DNA from: Pachypanchax playfairii
Taxonomy: Eukaryota; Chordata; Actinopteri; Cyprinodontiformes; Aplocheilidae
Assembly (NCBI GenBank): GCA_006937955.1
Contig: SSNP01000051.1
Span: 2,528,555-2,592,554, forward strand
Reading direction: 5' to 3'
Length of the DNA: 64,000 nucleotides
The position numbers and the translations under genes were made by a program. The notes beneath the pieces were generated by a model, which saw nothing but the letters and a program-made list of their open reading frames with translations, searched no databases and had not been told where the DNA came from. Below are positions 47,460-59,365 of the stretch, in pieces. Each line of letters opens with the position of its first letter. Position 1 is the first letter of the stretch.

Positions 47460-47930
47460 GCTGGAAGATTCCTTTCTGATGCTTTGTCTCTCGCCGGCAG
47501 CCTCGAAGTGATGCTCCGCGAGTGTGACGGGCAGGAACGGAGGTAAACAACCATTCAACCACCGCTTAAGGCCGACGATGAACTTCTGTCACATGTGTAA
47601 TAAACAAAAACGCGCGGCACTGGCGGATATGACTGACATTTAGAGGAGTGCTTTAGTGCGCATGTAGAGTTAATTTCATAAACAAGTTTTTTTTGTTCAG
47701 AGAGAGAGAGATGCACGTCGTCTTTGTAGGAACCTCTGCAGAGCAGATTGTTGTAGCCAAGCAGCATCTGGCGCAGCTGAAGGCTGAGTACCTCACATTG
47801 CAAAGGATCCAACGGCCTGAGGAGCTGGCACCATTCAAACAAATATCCATCTATCCTTTTCAAACGCTTATTAACTTCCTAAACTCAAACTTTTTAACAG
47901 CTGTGGTGGATAAGAAGTGAAGGTTTAGAG
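47460..47930. other. CpG-containing patch with overlapping open frames, function unknown
   Basis: GC-richer than its surroundings, with CpG-bearing sequence such as cgccggcagcctcgaagtga and cgcgcggcactggcgg. A plus frame (47693-47920, 75 codons) includes TSAEQIVVAKQHLAQLKAEY, which would form an amphipathic helix. A minus frame of 102 codons covers the same DNA (47555-47863). I do not recognise either. It could be an old transposon or processed-gene fragment, or a regulatory island. No terminal repeats or splice pattern settle it. Confidence 0.3.
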
Positions 47931-50006
47931 AGATAATTAGCTGTATTTTCTGGGCCTGTTGACAGTGCCGAGCTGTTTAAAACTTCATGACTCTCTAATA
48001 AAAGTTCAGATCTACTACCGTTACAAATTATTATAAATTACAACAGCCGTGGCAATAAAATGGCCAACCAACCTTAACCTGGGGTAAAAATTATCTTGAT
48101 TGGACCAATCAGGTACCAGTCTTTGCATCATCATATACAGATGTGTTGTGAGGTCAAGGTGGCTTATCGGGGTCTCGGATGGAGGCCGGGGGAGTTTTTG
48201 CACCATTTGGTTGTTAAGAACTAGAAGCAGGACTTGCCATGACGACCTCACGTCTAACTATGACTCCACTGACCTGGTTGGGGTGTGATTGTTAGCTATG
48301 GCCTCCTCACTGAAGCATGTGCTGATTGTAGTCAGGTCTGAATCCAACAATGTCTGACAGGTGAAGTTCAGTCAGATCCTGTTTCATTCTTGAACAGTCA
48401 AACTATAAATAGACTTACATGGATTAAAAAAACAAGATGAGTTCTAGAAGTAAACAGGTTTAGCTGAAAGAGTCCAGAATCAGGTTTAATTAATAGAAAC
48501 AAGATTAAAGTAGCTGTTTGAAATGGTGCACAGGTTGTTAAACCTGGTGTGGCGATGAATGCTGCTCTGACCTGAAAAAGCTCCGTAACCTCTGGTTTTA
48601 AAATTGGATTGAGGCACCATAAAGAAGCTTTGATGTTGGAATCAAAGAGCCCGTCCAGTGGAATCAGAGCTCAACAGTCCTGCTGTACACACAGGTGTCG
48701 GTCCAAGCAGGTCCTCGACTGATAAACTCCTCCAATCTGAGTTAGACTTTGAGCTAAAAAAAGAGAATTTGACTGATTTGATATAATTTATCATCATTAG
48801 GTAGATTCTGATCAGCTGATTCAGCTCAGGTGATGTGGATCAGTTAGAATAAGACCTTTGTTACATTGTTATTTCAAACAGAACCACTTCATACACAGTC
48901 CACGAGAACCCAGAGGTCATTTAACACCTTCACCAGGTTCAACAACCTTTTATCATTGTTTCCTTCATAATAAAAGTCTTGGTCAAGTGAGTTTTGCTTT
49001 GTGATTTCTTTTATTCTTTAATTAGCAGACTGATAAAAGCAACTAAATGCAGGACCAGTTTAAAAAACTGAGTTTAAACTAATAAGTTACAATCCTTGTA
49101 TTAGTACATTAGTGTTAATTTTACTTTAATAGCCTGATTTCTCAAGTTGTTTTAAATTGAGTTCTTTTATTTTCACCGTCTGTATTAACAAGCACAAACT
49201 GTTTCATTTAAATGCTGATTAAATTGCTTCAGATGCCAAATTCTTGTATATTTATTGTTTGTTTTGTGAGAATGAGAGAAGAAAAGGGTAAAAGAAGGAG
49301 GAATTAAATGAAAAGGAGACGGTAGTGAAATGAAATAAGGTGCATCAAAGTAATGAAGAGCATGTTAGTGAGAGAAACTACAGAACACGACAAGCTGGTG
49401 ATCTTTTTCCTGTGTCAGTAAATCAATACATGCTGACTTCATAATCACCAGTAATATTTTAACAAGTCAGCACCTTCACATCTCATCAAGACATCATCAG
49501 AATTACATGCTCACTTAAAGCTGGAAGCTCGACATGATGAAATAAACTCCAAACTTCAATCTAAACTGTTTTAATAACACGTTCAGGACAAAATGGATGG
49601 CATGTTTTAGCAGCCGTGACAGGTCTGAGATCAGTTTTTATGTTAAGTGTTCGTAAAGTGAGTCTCTGATAATTGAATCTAAACTCAGTTTTTTATTTTG
49701 AACATGATTTTTATATAAACTTTGCCTTCATTATTTATCAGGATGGATGATGAGCATCAACACACTGATCAAATATTCCTGTTTCTTCACTTTATCAAAC
49801 TTTGTGCAGTTTTCTTTGGCCTGGAAACTATAAACTAAATGTTTGTTGTTTCATCTGAATCACTTTTAGTCTGAACAGTGTTTAGTTCCAAACAGAGATC
49901 TCCAAATCCTAATCTGAGTAATTTTTCTATGCTGCCTACCTCCACTAACATGTATCTGGATGAATTCTGTATATTTAGCAGAGATTTTAAATCTAGAAAG
50001 GTTTAA

Positions 50007-50994
50007 AGAACAACTAACCCCCCCTGCCAGAGACTTACTTCCGCCTCAGGGAGATTTCAAAACTGGCGCTGAAATGGGCGTGACGGGAGGACTGAGGGGC
50101 ACGAGCGGGAGGGGGCTAGTGGGCGGGGTTTGGGCTGTGATTGACAGTTGGCTTTGGCGCTGACACTGACAGCTAAAGTACATAATGGCAAGCGATAGCG
50201 AGTCAAGTTTTGCAACAGAGAGATCCTTTGAGGTGGAAGATTTTTCTCCACCTCCCTCCCCTGAGATGGAGGTTCTGGAGGAGGGTTCGGTGGCGGACGC
50301 TAGCGGCCCTGAGCCGTATCGCTTCGAGCCGCGAGCTCCAGCGAGGCCCCATACGGTGCTGCGATGCTCCATACGGTGCTGCGATGCTATGGCAGCCTCC
50401 GCCCTAAATCCTCTTGTTGGCGGGGCAGCAGTGTCGGTGTCCTTTGGCTCAGCCGTGGAAGAGCAACGGGACAGTCTACCTCTTCAAAACCAGCTTCTTC
50501 ACAAAGACACGTTCATGCTCCAGCAAGTTGGTGAAGGAATCGCGGGTAAAATGTTGTCTGCAAACTCCGGCATATAATTTTCTACACTAAATATTGGAAC
50601 TAAAATCTAAGTTAATAACGCTAACTAAATGCTGTGCTATCAAATCGCTAACCTGAAAATCGAAGACGTTCGCAGTTCTCTCTATTCAAACTCCAGCTCG
50701 ATACGAGGCGTGTCTACGGCTGAGCCGTTTTTATACTCGGCAGCGGCAGAGCTGCCACGTCACACATTCTTCATCACCTCAGAGCCAATCAGCAAATTGG
50801 ACGCGAAATTCAAATGCAGTACACTGTTTAACCTTGGAGGGAGCTACACAGATGTTTTTTGGCTTAAAGTTAAGATCTTGACAAATATGCACTAAAATAT
50901 CAAAATAATGCCTGGGACATGTAGTTAAGACTACTAGACACCCGTTTAGACAGTTTATCAGCAAAAAAAAGTTGATTTGGGGGTTAGTTGCACT
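50007..50994 (+). mobile_element. TTAA-flanked element with AACTAACCCCC ends, carrying a captured or residual coding segment (copy 1)
   Basis: 988 bp between TTAA at 50003-50006 and TTAA at 50995-50998. Left end agaacaactaacccccc; right end ggggttagttgcact, so the ends are inverted. A plus-strand frame with an acidic, Ser/Pro-rich N-terminus starts at 50185. A second copy of the family lies at 54763-55382. Exact TTAA target sites rule out hAT and Tc1; Kolobok, piggyBac or a Harbinger relative with TWA targets remain possible. Confidence 0.75.
50185..50577 (+). CDS. Acidic Ser/Pro-rich protein start within the TTAA-flanked element, probably a fragment
   Basis: 130 codons from ATG. It opens MASDSESSFATERSFEVEDF, continues SPPPSPEMEVLEEGS, and reaches the motif PEPYRFEPRAP. 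Openings of this kind with a PYRFEP motif occur, as I recall, in fish proteins annotated as P2X7-receptor C-terminal-like and found in mobile elements. The cysteine-rich domain that should follow is not evident. A perfect 20 bp tandem duplication at 50349-50388 shifts the frame, so downstream residues are probably not the original sequence. Likely a broken remnant. Confidence 0.4.
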   Translation: MASDSESSFATERSFEVEDFSPPPSPEMEVLEEGSVADASGPEPYRFEPRAPARPHTVLRCSIRCCDAMAASALNPLVGGAAVSVSFGSAVEEQRDSLPLQNQLLHKDTFMLQQVGEGIAGKMLSANSGI

Positions 50995-51269
50995 TTAATT
51001 TGGGGCAGCTGATGTTCAATGTGGAAGGAGTTTGTTATTTAATTGTGAGGTGAGCTGTTCGATCCCAGACCCCAGTAGGTAAGATACTGAACCCTGAAAC
51101 AGCCCTTTGCTCCTCAGAGACGGGTCACATGCAGTAATCAAACTAATAAATAAACCTTTCGTTGGACAGGGAAGTTCCTTCAAATCCAATGATGTGGTTC
51201 TCAACCAGAAAATATTGAATGTTCCATTAAGAATGAGTCTCCGTCTCAAGGGGAGGAGTTAAGCTCTCA

Positions 51270-51530
51270 ATGAACTGCTCCATTCCAGGTCTCACCTGTG
51301 GGCTTAAGGTTCTAACTGATACCATGAGATATTTAATTTGGATGCCTCCTGGTTTTCTCCCTCCCTCTGAGACCAGAACTCATTGGAAGGATTATATCTC
51401 CTCTCTGGTCTGGGAATGTCCCTGGAAGGACCTGGAGTGGGTTGCTGGGGTTAGGGATGTCTGGGTTTTCCTCCTGAACATGTCGCCCTGCGACCCAAAG
51501 TTGGATGAGCAGAAAAAACTGGATAATTAA
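51270..51530 (+). mobile_element. RTE/Rex3-like LINE 3' end, truncated (second copy)
   Basis: Plus-strand copy of the family also seen inverted at 1525-1835. Landmarks are gatgcctcctggttttctcc, tctggtctgggaatgtccct, tggaaggacctggagtgggt, gggttttcctcctgaacatg and ccctgcgacccaaagttgga, followed by gagcagaaaaaactggat near the 3' end. No reverse transcriptase motif remains. Age is suggested by many substitutions against the familiar fish consensus. Confidence 0.6.
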
Positions 51531-51689
51531 ACTGGTGGTATTAGATGTACTGTAGCTGAACCTCAATAATCCTCTGCTCATACCGTCTGTTGTCAGACAT
51601 GTTGGCGTGTCACATACAGCTGTATTACAACATGGTTAATGTAAAACCAGAGACAGGTTTCGCTAGGTCCAGATGACTGAGAGTCTACA

Positions 51690-51906
51690 AGGGGTCTCAA
51701 ACTCCAGTCCTCGAGGGCCACTAACCTGCAGGTTTAAGAGTTTCCTCTGCTTCAACACACCTGGTTTGGATGAGCAGATCATTAACAGACCTGAAGAACG
51801 TGTTAACATGATGAGGAAATGATAAAATGATCAGGTGTGTTGGAGCTGAAAAACATCTAAAACATGAAGGATAGTGGTTCTCAAGGACCGGAGTTTGAGA
51901 CCCCTG
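51690..51906. mobile_element. hAT-type MITE, diverged copy
   Basis: The left end aaggggtctcaaactccagt and tcctcgagggccac are mirrored on the right by ctcaaggaccggagtttgag and acccctg. A degenerate target duplication (gtctacaa and atctacat, sharing tctaca) flanks it. It is the same type as the element at 59906 but more decayed. Confidence 0.75.
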
Positions 51907-53425
51907 ATCTACATCAAAAGATGATCATATCGTCCAGTGTTTCCAAAGTTTAACCAAAAACTAAACTCTCAATTTAAAAAGTATGAATACCTGAAATGGA
52001 AATATTTGCAGCATTTACCTAACGCTTTATAAAAAGCTGTTAAAATGATTCATACTTTAGGACCTTTGAGTGTTTTCAGTTTAAAGGAAATTTGACATTA
52101 TTTCAGAACTTGGTGATCACATAGAAGTAAATCAGGCTCGAGGGAGAGAGGAGACTTGGTTTAAAATGAAAGTTTCAAAGAGGTAGAAGAAAACTGAGCC
52201 TTGAGCGAACTCTACCTCCAATGGGAGTCCCTCATTTCAAAAGGTCACCTGTAACAGGTTTCTAAAGAGAACTAAGATTTCTAATTTCAATATAAATGTT
52301 TCCAGGATATCGACATTTTACATTCAACAGAGAATGTTGTTAACGACACTTTTTTGACAGTTTCATGGATGTGTGTGTTGGTGTGGGGGGGCAGAGACTG
52401 GTGACCTTAGGCGTTGCAATTAAATGACCTTTTCTCATGAATTTTAAGCTTCAGTCTCCCTGAACCAAAAAATGAGTCATATCTCTGAAGGTCAAACATG
52501 GAAAATAACCTCCCCCCCCCGCCCGCCACCCCCGAACCCTACGCTGGGGGAACATTTCACATGCACACCCACGCACTGAGACTACATTAAAGGGCACTTG
52601 AAAGTGACGTGTGACATCTGGGGATTCTCTGTTATACACGACAAAGATTTCTCTGCTTGAGCTGTTGTTTGCTCTAAATCATGAATGCTTAACGGGGCTC
52701 CTGCACAACTCGTGCACTGTTGTCAAATCTGAATGAGGTTTAAATTATAGCCTTTGTGAGTGTAAAATAAAGAAAAAAAAAGAGGCATCTTGATGTTATC
52801 TTAAAACCTGGCTGTCATTTTGTCTAAAATTGACTTACTCTGTTATACTGATTATTAGTGTCAGGAACTTTGATAATCCTCCAGAGAATGTGGTAACGTG
52901 CTTTTTATTTTGTCAGAGTAAATTTGACTAAATAATTTTGGTATTTATTGCCGAGGCTGAAAAATCAGAAAGTTTCAGGTGTCACAAATCCATCTTGCAG
53001 AGATGTCTAGCGTGTGATCATTACAGTGTCTTTCCCAGACTTGTTATATTTTTATCATTTGACCTCGTCTCCTGTCACTCTCACTCCCCTTAAACTCCTC
53101 ACACCCACCTCTTCACCTCGTCTGCACTGAACAAGACCCGACTCCCACAACCACCTGTTCTCCTTCCTCTAATGAGCCGAGTCCTTTCAGCGACTCTTAA
53201 GTTTCTCTATTTTTTCCAATTTGTTCCAGACAGTTAGTGAGATAACAGGTGAGGACCAGCTAGAGAGTTGATTGACAACAAATGAGAGATTTTTGGTTTA
53301 AATCAGAAAAAAGATGTGGGAGTATCATGGTTTGGGCCAGTTTCACTGTAGCTGAAACAAGATGTTCTGCCGTCAGTCTTAATTTTATAGACACATAAAA
53401 GCTCAATAAACCCTGATCTTATTTA

Positions 53426-53475
53426 GATTAGATTAGATTAGATTAGATTAGATTAGATTAGATTAGATTAGATTA
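53426..53475. repeat. (GATTA)10 microsatellite
   Basis: Ten perfect GATTA units. A shorter gattagattagattaga run occurs at about 54563. Confidence 0.97.
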
Positions 53476-53786
53476 CATGATTTTTCCTGCTTTCAAATTT
53501 GTGTGGCGGCCGCCTCCAGCTAATTCTGCGCAGCCCCAGCCTGATTTCACTCTGCCTCCAGCTATATGGATGTTATTTTATTTTCAGCGTTGCATCACTA
53601 CGGGGGCGCTGTGTCAGCAGCGGTGCACCGGAAAGGGCTAAAACAGCTGCAGAAAAAGATCAAAAATAGCTTTTCCCGCTAGTTGGTGCTATCGGCGTCC
53701 TGATCCCCCCCCCCCGGCTTGTCAAACAGTTTTCTTTGTGTCCAACAATGTCATGTTTCTTCTTTTTTTCAAATCCTCCATATCAG

Positions 53787-53869
53787 AGTAACGTTAATGC
53801 AGATAAAGCTGGAAAAATCAACCGCTACTTTATAAAGCGACCTCGCGAGGAGGAGAGTCAGGATTCCAG
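53787..53869 (+). pseudogene. Isolated exon-like fragment of a transposase-type protein
   Basis: 83 nt bounded by a plausible acceptor (cctccatatcag) and donor (AG before gtgaaac). It reads SNVNADKAGKINRYFIKRPR then EEESQDS. The K-I-x-R-Y/F-F-x-K-R-P-R pattern resembles the N-termini of hAT-derived zinc finger proteins in fish. A GC-rich leader at 53500-53740 and a gcatccctaa-type end at 54398-54440 may belong to the same broken element. Confidence in the family is modest. Confidence 0.4.
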
Positions 53870-54397
53870 GTGAAACAGTGCAGATAAATTAGGCAGTTAA
53901 AGGGTATTAATTCATGGTGGTGACAAGATGTGAAAATTATATCAGGTCTGAACGTAGTTCCCAGGTGGAGACTGGCGAGGGTCGGAATGCAGGACAGTCT
54001 GCGAAGTGAAGGTACATTAGTCTGTTTCCAAGTCATTAAGAGCATAACAATGCAAAGCCAACGTGTACGTGATTTAATTTTTTAAAACATTTTAAAACAT
54101 TATTTTTTTGATAATTTTTCCAGATCTCAAAAACACTGAGCCAGTGGCTTTGACAAGCACTGGCTGATTAAATGTATTATTCTATCGGTGAATTAATCAA
54201 CTTCCACCTTATACCTAAAGGCACCAGACTTTACTAACTAAACATAACTAAGACAAATTAACAGATGTAAAATATGAAATGAACATAAAACTAAAATTTA
54301 AAGAGAGAAATGAACCATTTTTAATGACTTTATTGCAGATTTATCATATTTTAAGTATCAGTTCATGGTATCTGTTAACTTTAACTGATACATGTAC

Positions 54398-54442
54398 ATT
54401 AGACGGTATTGGGGCCGATACCAGTATCGATGCATCCCTAAT
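54398..54442 (+). repeat. Transposon end of the ...gccgatacc...gcatccctaa type
   Basis: tattggggccgataccagta followed by tcgatgcatccctaatt is a common terminal motif of a fish DNA-transposon family. The matching inverted end was not found nearby, so the boundaries of the element are unknown. Confidence 0.45.
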
Positions 54443-54558
54443 TAGAACGCTTAACTCAAAAATATTTTGCATGTGAGGCAGTTGAATGCATATAGTATGC
54501 ATCTGCTGGTGCATGGTCAGGATGGTACCACCTCCGCCTCAATTTGAGCCAGGAAAAA

Positions 54559-54640
54559 CCCTGGATTAGATTAGATTAGAGTCTTTATTGTCAGTACAGA
54601 GTACGTAAGCACAACAAATTTGGGGCACGGTTCTCCTTCT
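54559..54640 (+). repeat. Short interspersed repeat with gattaga lead and ctttattgtcagtac core
   Basis: ggattagattagattagagt, ctttattgtcagtacagagt and acaacaaatttggggcac follow one another. This resembles a widespread fish repeat (gattaga-ctttattgtca-acaacgaaatttg). Family name not recalled. Confidence 0.5.
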
Positions 54641-54762
54641 GTCTATTTTTTTGTGTGTTCAGTTTTTATGTTAAAATATTTGTTTTATATAATCAGTTTG
54701 AACGATGCTTAAAAATAGGGATGTTCAGTTCAGGTAAGACTGAAGCAGCAGCAGAAACTTCA

Positions 54763-55382
54763 AGAGTAACTCACCCCCCTCCAGATGACATCCCCACACA
54801 CACGCCCTGTTTTTAAAAATGCTGCAAAAGGAGGCGTTGCCTGGAGGACCAACACGCGTGGGGGGGGTGGCGGTCTGGGCTGTGACTGACATGTCACACA
54901 GACACCGATGGCCAGAGAGGGAATGGATGAATATGGACGAGTCGAGCAGCTCTGATCCGTATAGTTTCAAGCTGATCGTTCGCCCTGCAGCTGCTTAGCG
55001 GCATAAAATAGGGCCCGTCTCTGAGTCGTACATTGTGGTTAGTCAGAGCTAAAGCTACAGTTAGATTTAGCTCAAGTAATATTGACACTTTGCCAACATG
55101 TGCAGCTGTGTGTTTCTGTTGTACCTAATTGTCTGCTACAGAAAACCTGTGCTGCAGAGAGAAACCCAAGGTTAGCTAGCAGATTGCAAACGTAAGGGGC
55201 GTGAACCATGTAAACGGATCTTTTAAATCCAACGGCTCTGGTGGTGAGTTAGGTCAGAGCTGGTGACATTCTTACACTCTGCTACATCATTAGTCACTTC
55301 AAATCTGTTTTACAATTTAAACCTGAGGAGGGTGCAACAATCACGATTTTAGGCAACTCTGGATTTGGGGGTTAGTTGCTCT
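54763..55382 (+). mobile_element. TTAA-flanked element with AACTAACCCCC-like ends (copy 2, decayed)
   Basis: Flanked by TTCA (54759-54762, one change from TTAA) and TTAA (55383-55386). Left end agagtaactcacccccc; right end ggggttagttgctct. Inside, the ggtctgggctgtgactgaca block matches gtttgggctgtgattgacag of copy 1 at 50128. A short frame, MDESSSSDPYSFKLIVRP, ending AAA and a stop at about 55000 aligns with the SGPEPYRFEP part of copy 1. The copy is shorter and more mutated. Confidence 0.7.
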
Positions 55383-55500
55383 TTAATCTAAAAAAAATAT
55401 TTTTGTTATCTTGTGCTCATTAGATACTTCCTTGTGCTCCCCCTTTAGTATTTATGTCACCTTGTGGTCTTGTACTAATCTGATGCTTCCATCATTTGCT

Positions 55501-55530
55501 TTATTTATTTATTTATTTATTTATTTATTA
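55501..55530. repeat. (TTTA)n microsatellite
   Basis: About seven TTTA/TTAT units in a row; simple repeat. Confidence 0.95.
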
Positions 55531-58500
55531 AAGTTTTACAAACATTAATAAAATTGATGCATGTTAATTCCTGTAGAGAATCACAGTTTATCTGCACAGA
55601 CCTCAAGATTTATCTTGTTCTTCCTGCAAACAGGTCTTTTATTATCCCAATTTTAAACAAGTCAGGGCTTTTCAGCTTTTTCAGCCCTTTATCAATCTCA
55701 GATTATCTGATTAACAATGCTGAGTTACACAGAATGTTTTAATCAAGATGTTCCACGTGAAAGCTGTTCTTTCCTTGTATTAAAGCACAGCTGATGTAAA
55801 ACCATTAACAACGGGTCATCAACAGAGATCTAGAGCTGAGTGTCGACATTCTGCAACCCATCAATCAAAAACATCTTGATCATGTCAGATCAATTTATGA
55901 ATCAGGAAGAAGAAAGTAAAAATTCAAACTGAACAAAGACGCTCGACACCTTAAAACACCCCAAAATATACCGATACTAATACAAACTTTACATGTTTAG
56001 AATCACGTCTTCTCATTTTGCATGTAAATACTGTTTTAGAATGAAACATGATGAATCCTTGAACATGAATAATTAACACCTGTTGAATGAACTTGTCAAC
56101 ACATCAGTCACATTAATGAGCTGCTCACCTGTTTCACTGATTGGATGTTTAGAAATAGATTTTCATTTGTTTGGAGTGTCAGTTGTAAACTGAACAGATA
56201 ATATAATGTATTTTTCTTGTTTACCACATTAAACATGTTTGAACATTTCATGTTAAGATGAATCTTTGGACTCAGGTGCAAATGGTTGGAGCCTTAAACT
56301 TTGAGTAAGATTATAATGATAAAAACACTAAATTCTTCAGATGGTGTAAAAGCAGCAGCTCCAGAGTTAAAGGGACAAAAAGAGCAGATGAAGAAGTCGC
56401 TGCTAGTCCTGATATAAATATCTGATTTACAACCTTTTATAGTGGAGAGGCTGAAACAGACTCCCATCGATGGTGGGACCTCTTTGAAATGTATTTTTGT
56501 GATGTTGATCATTTTGATGTTGCTGTTTGAGGTCTTTTTAAATTTGAGGACTCTATAAGGTTACAGGAAATGCTTAAATTAATTCTAATCTTAAATATAT
56601 AGAAACTCAGTTGAAAGACAGTGCAGTGACTTTGGCAGGAGGCAAAAGCCCCGATATGAAAAATCCTATCCATGTTCACAGAGAGAGGGCGATGGCTAGC
56701 TAGTTCCTGTAAACGCCGGCAAACTGCACCGCAGTCCTGCTGATGACGTCACAAAGCCGATGCTGAAACTGAGATTATTTGAACTTCACATCAAAACTTT
56801 TTGCTATCATTGCTTCCATAGATTCATGCACACATGATTATCCAGTTTTGCTATAATTATGTCGCGTCACCCTCCATTTAATCTTGCAGGATGTTCAGCC
56901 ATGGAAAAACCAACAAGTCTCCCAAATGACATTTAGAGTTCTCCACTGAAGGTTTACAGTGAATTTCTGCACTAATCAAACTAGGTTTGTGAGAAGCTTC
57001 AAAGTTTAGTAGATTGAAAATGAGCATGTTTAAATTGTAGCATCATGTACTTCTGTTAGCTCCAAGGTTTCCTGTCAAGTCCCACTACGAGTCTTATAAC
57101 AGAGGAGCACAATGTACTTGGCAGGAAGTTTGTCAGCTGATGGAAGGAAAGCGCTCTATTGCCATCACACAATGCTCTTCACCTTCTGTTTGGGTCCAGA
57201 TAAAAGTCTGTGATTGGTGGAAAACTTTTTAGTCATAAAAGAGTGTCACTATTTGAAGCTTCTTTTGTAAAAAGGAGACATCTGTCTGTGGAGTTGGTGA
57301 TTTAAACGAAACAGTTGTCGCCTCAGGGTTGACTTCATTAAAATTTCCACTGATTGTTCTTCCTTTCTGATTTATTCTGATAATTGTAGATGTGTTTTGG
57401 CTTCTTTTATACCAACAGAAAAAAGATCTGTGAAAAGTTCACACAGTTGAACTACAGCTGGTAGTTTTTTATAAAGACGATCTGTTTCTCTGCAGAACAG
57501 CAGCTTTCTAGTTTAATAGAAACTGTTGGTAAAGGTGACTGGGAGGAAACTTCTGTTTTTGTCCTCACATGTTGATGGGTTTAAGTTAAAAACTAGTCTT
57601 TAACTAGTTTCCCTTCCTTCCACCCTCTAGTTAAGTTATAAAACTCTTCTCCCCATCTGTTCTGCCTTCTGATTGTCGATCAGAGCAACTTCCTCTATCA
57701 CTGTGGTCCAGAGGTCGCCCACTTTCCAATTTAGCTTTTCTTCTGCCAGAGTGTGAATACAAGCTGTCTTTTTCTAACCATCTGTCAAACCAGTGTGCCA
57801 TTTGTGATCCTGGTGTTATTTTGCTCCTGCCATCTGGTAAATTGTTCCATCCTGAGTCCTCTAAGCTGTAGCTAACCACTTGCCTTGTTAGCGTCTGCAC
57901 CTGGATTGTCTTTTGCAATTTTACTGTAGCCTCGATAAGACTGACAGTTAGAAACCGACTGCAAGCGGAAAGCAGCAGATGAAGATTTATAGTCTCCTTT
58001 AAACAACCAGTCGAATGAATCCCTTTAGAATAAGAGAAATCTAAAGAAAAAAAACATGTGAGTGATTAAACAATGGGTTTTAAAAAGTTACATTTTCAAC
58101 CATGGAGTCTTGTACTACTTCTTAATATTTATCGACCAAACTAACTGAAATAAAGCTAATGGACACTGTTTAAATACCAGAGGATGATCTGTGTTGAAAA
58201 TCTGTTTTGTTTCCTCATCCACAAACATCTCCATCATAGAATCAGTCTGTTTTTACTATGTTCAGGTTTTAGGAGTCGCTTGCTTTGATATTACATCCCA
58301 AAGTGTTGGTCATCAAGTCGTACAACCAGTTGGTGATCACCTTTTCACCCCGACAGGGATATAAAGAAAACAAACATTTTATAGTTTAACTGAGTATGTT
58401 AATATGTTAATAAACTGCAGCTGTCTACAGATGTGCAACTGTATTTTGTGATTTTTTATTATGATAAATTTAGATTCACTGAAATACTTCAGCTGTGCAA

Positions 58501-59224
58501 TAAAGCATGAGGATAGACTGGATCATCGCCATAAATAATTTACTTATATGGAAGACTTTATAGTTCAGGGGTAGCCCGAGACCCCATAATGTGACCTCTG
58601 TTCAGGAGGAACAGCCACTTCTCTCATTTCTAGCTAACATTGTAATAACACCACAACAAATGGCTGTAAAACTCAGACAGCATTTTAAAGGATCACAAAC
58701 TTGATCAAGAACAATATGTTTCATCTCATCTTCTCCCAAAACACAAAGTTTTTATTACATACCTTGTTTTAAAATGAGGAAAATAACTTGTTGGGTGTAT
58801 TAACTTTAAAGATATAATGATTGCACACACACAATACACACCTCACAACTGCAGAGTCATCTGTTGTTGACATGAGTCTGAGATGGACTAGAAGATAAAT
58901 GGTCAGAGGACAGTCCCTCAAGGCATTGCCCCTGTGCTGCAGACCACTCACTCTGACAGTCGCACAAACTTTGTTCTGTCAGATAATCAATAATCCAGAC
59001 AACTGCAGAGGTAAATCAGTAAGACCATGATCCAATCTATATTTATAATGGCTCTGAGGATGGGACTGTTTTTCAGTCGACTGGTGGTTATTTTTAATAA
59101 GCTAACATTAGCGCGGTGTAATGCTTTATTACATGTTTGGAATGTCAAGTTGATGTAATAATTCTCTCACTAAGCTAATATAAACACTTTTTATTTTGGT
59201 TTTATGAGATTTAAATATCTATAT

Positions 59225-59365
59225 CAGGCCAGCAGTGGCACAGGAGGTTGTCGTTTCGAACCCAGCTCCGTCCATGTCACCAGCATTCACCAGCTCTGGG
59301 GCCGTCTGATAGAGGCGCGTCTACCGTTTGTCCCATCGGCCCCTCTGACCACAACAAACCTCATA
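59225..59365 (+). repeat. Possible tRNA-derived SINE remnant
   Basis: agtggcacaggaggttgtcg resembles an A-box region, and gtttcgaacccagctccgtc resembles a B box (GTTCGAAYCC with one inserted T). What follows (caccagctctggggccgtct ... cccatcggcccctctgacca) is a degenerate body. No poly-A or target duplication seen. Confidence 0.4.
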
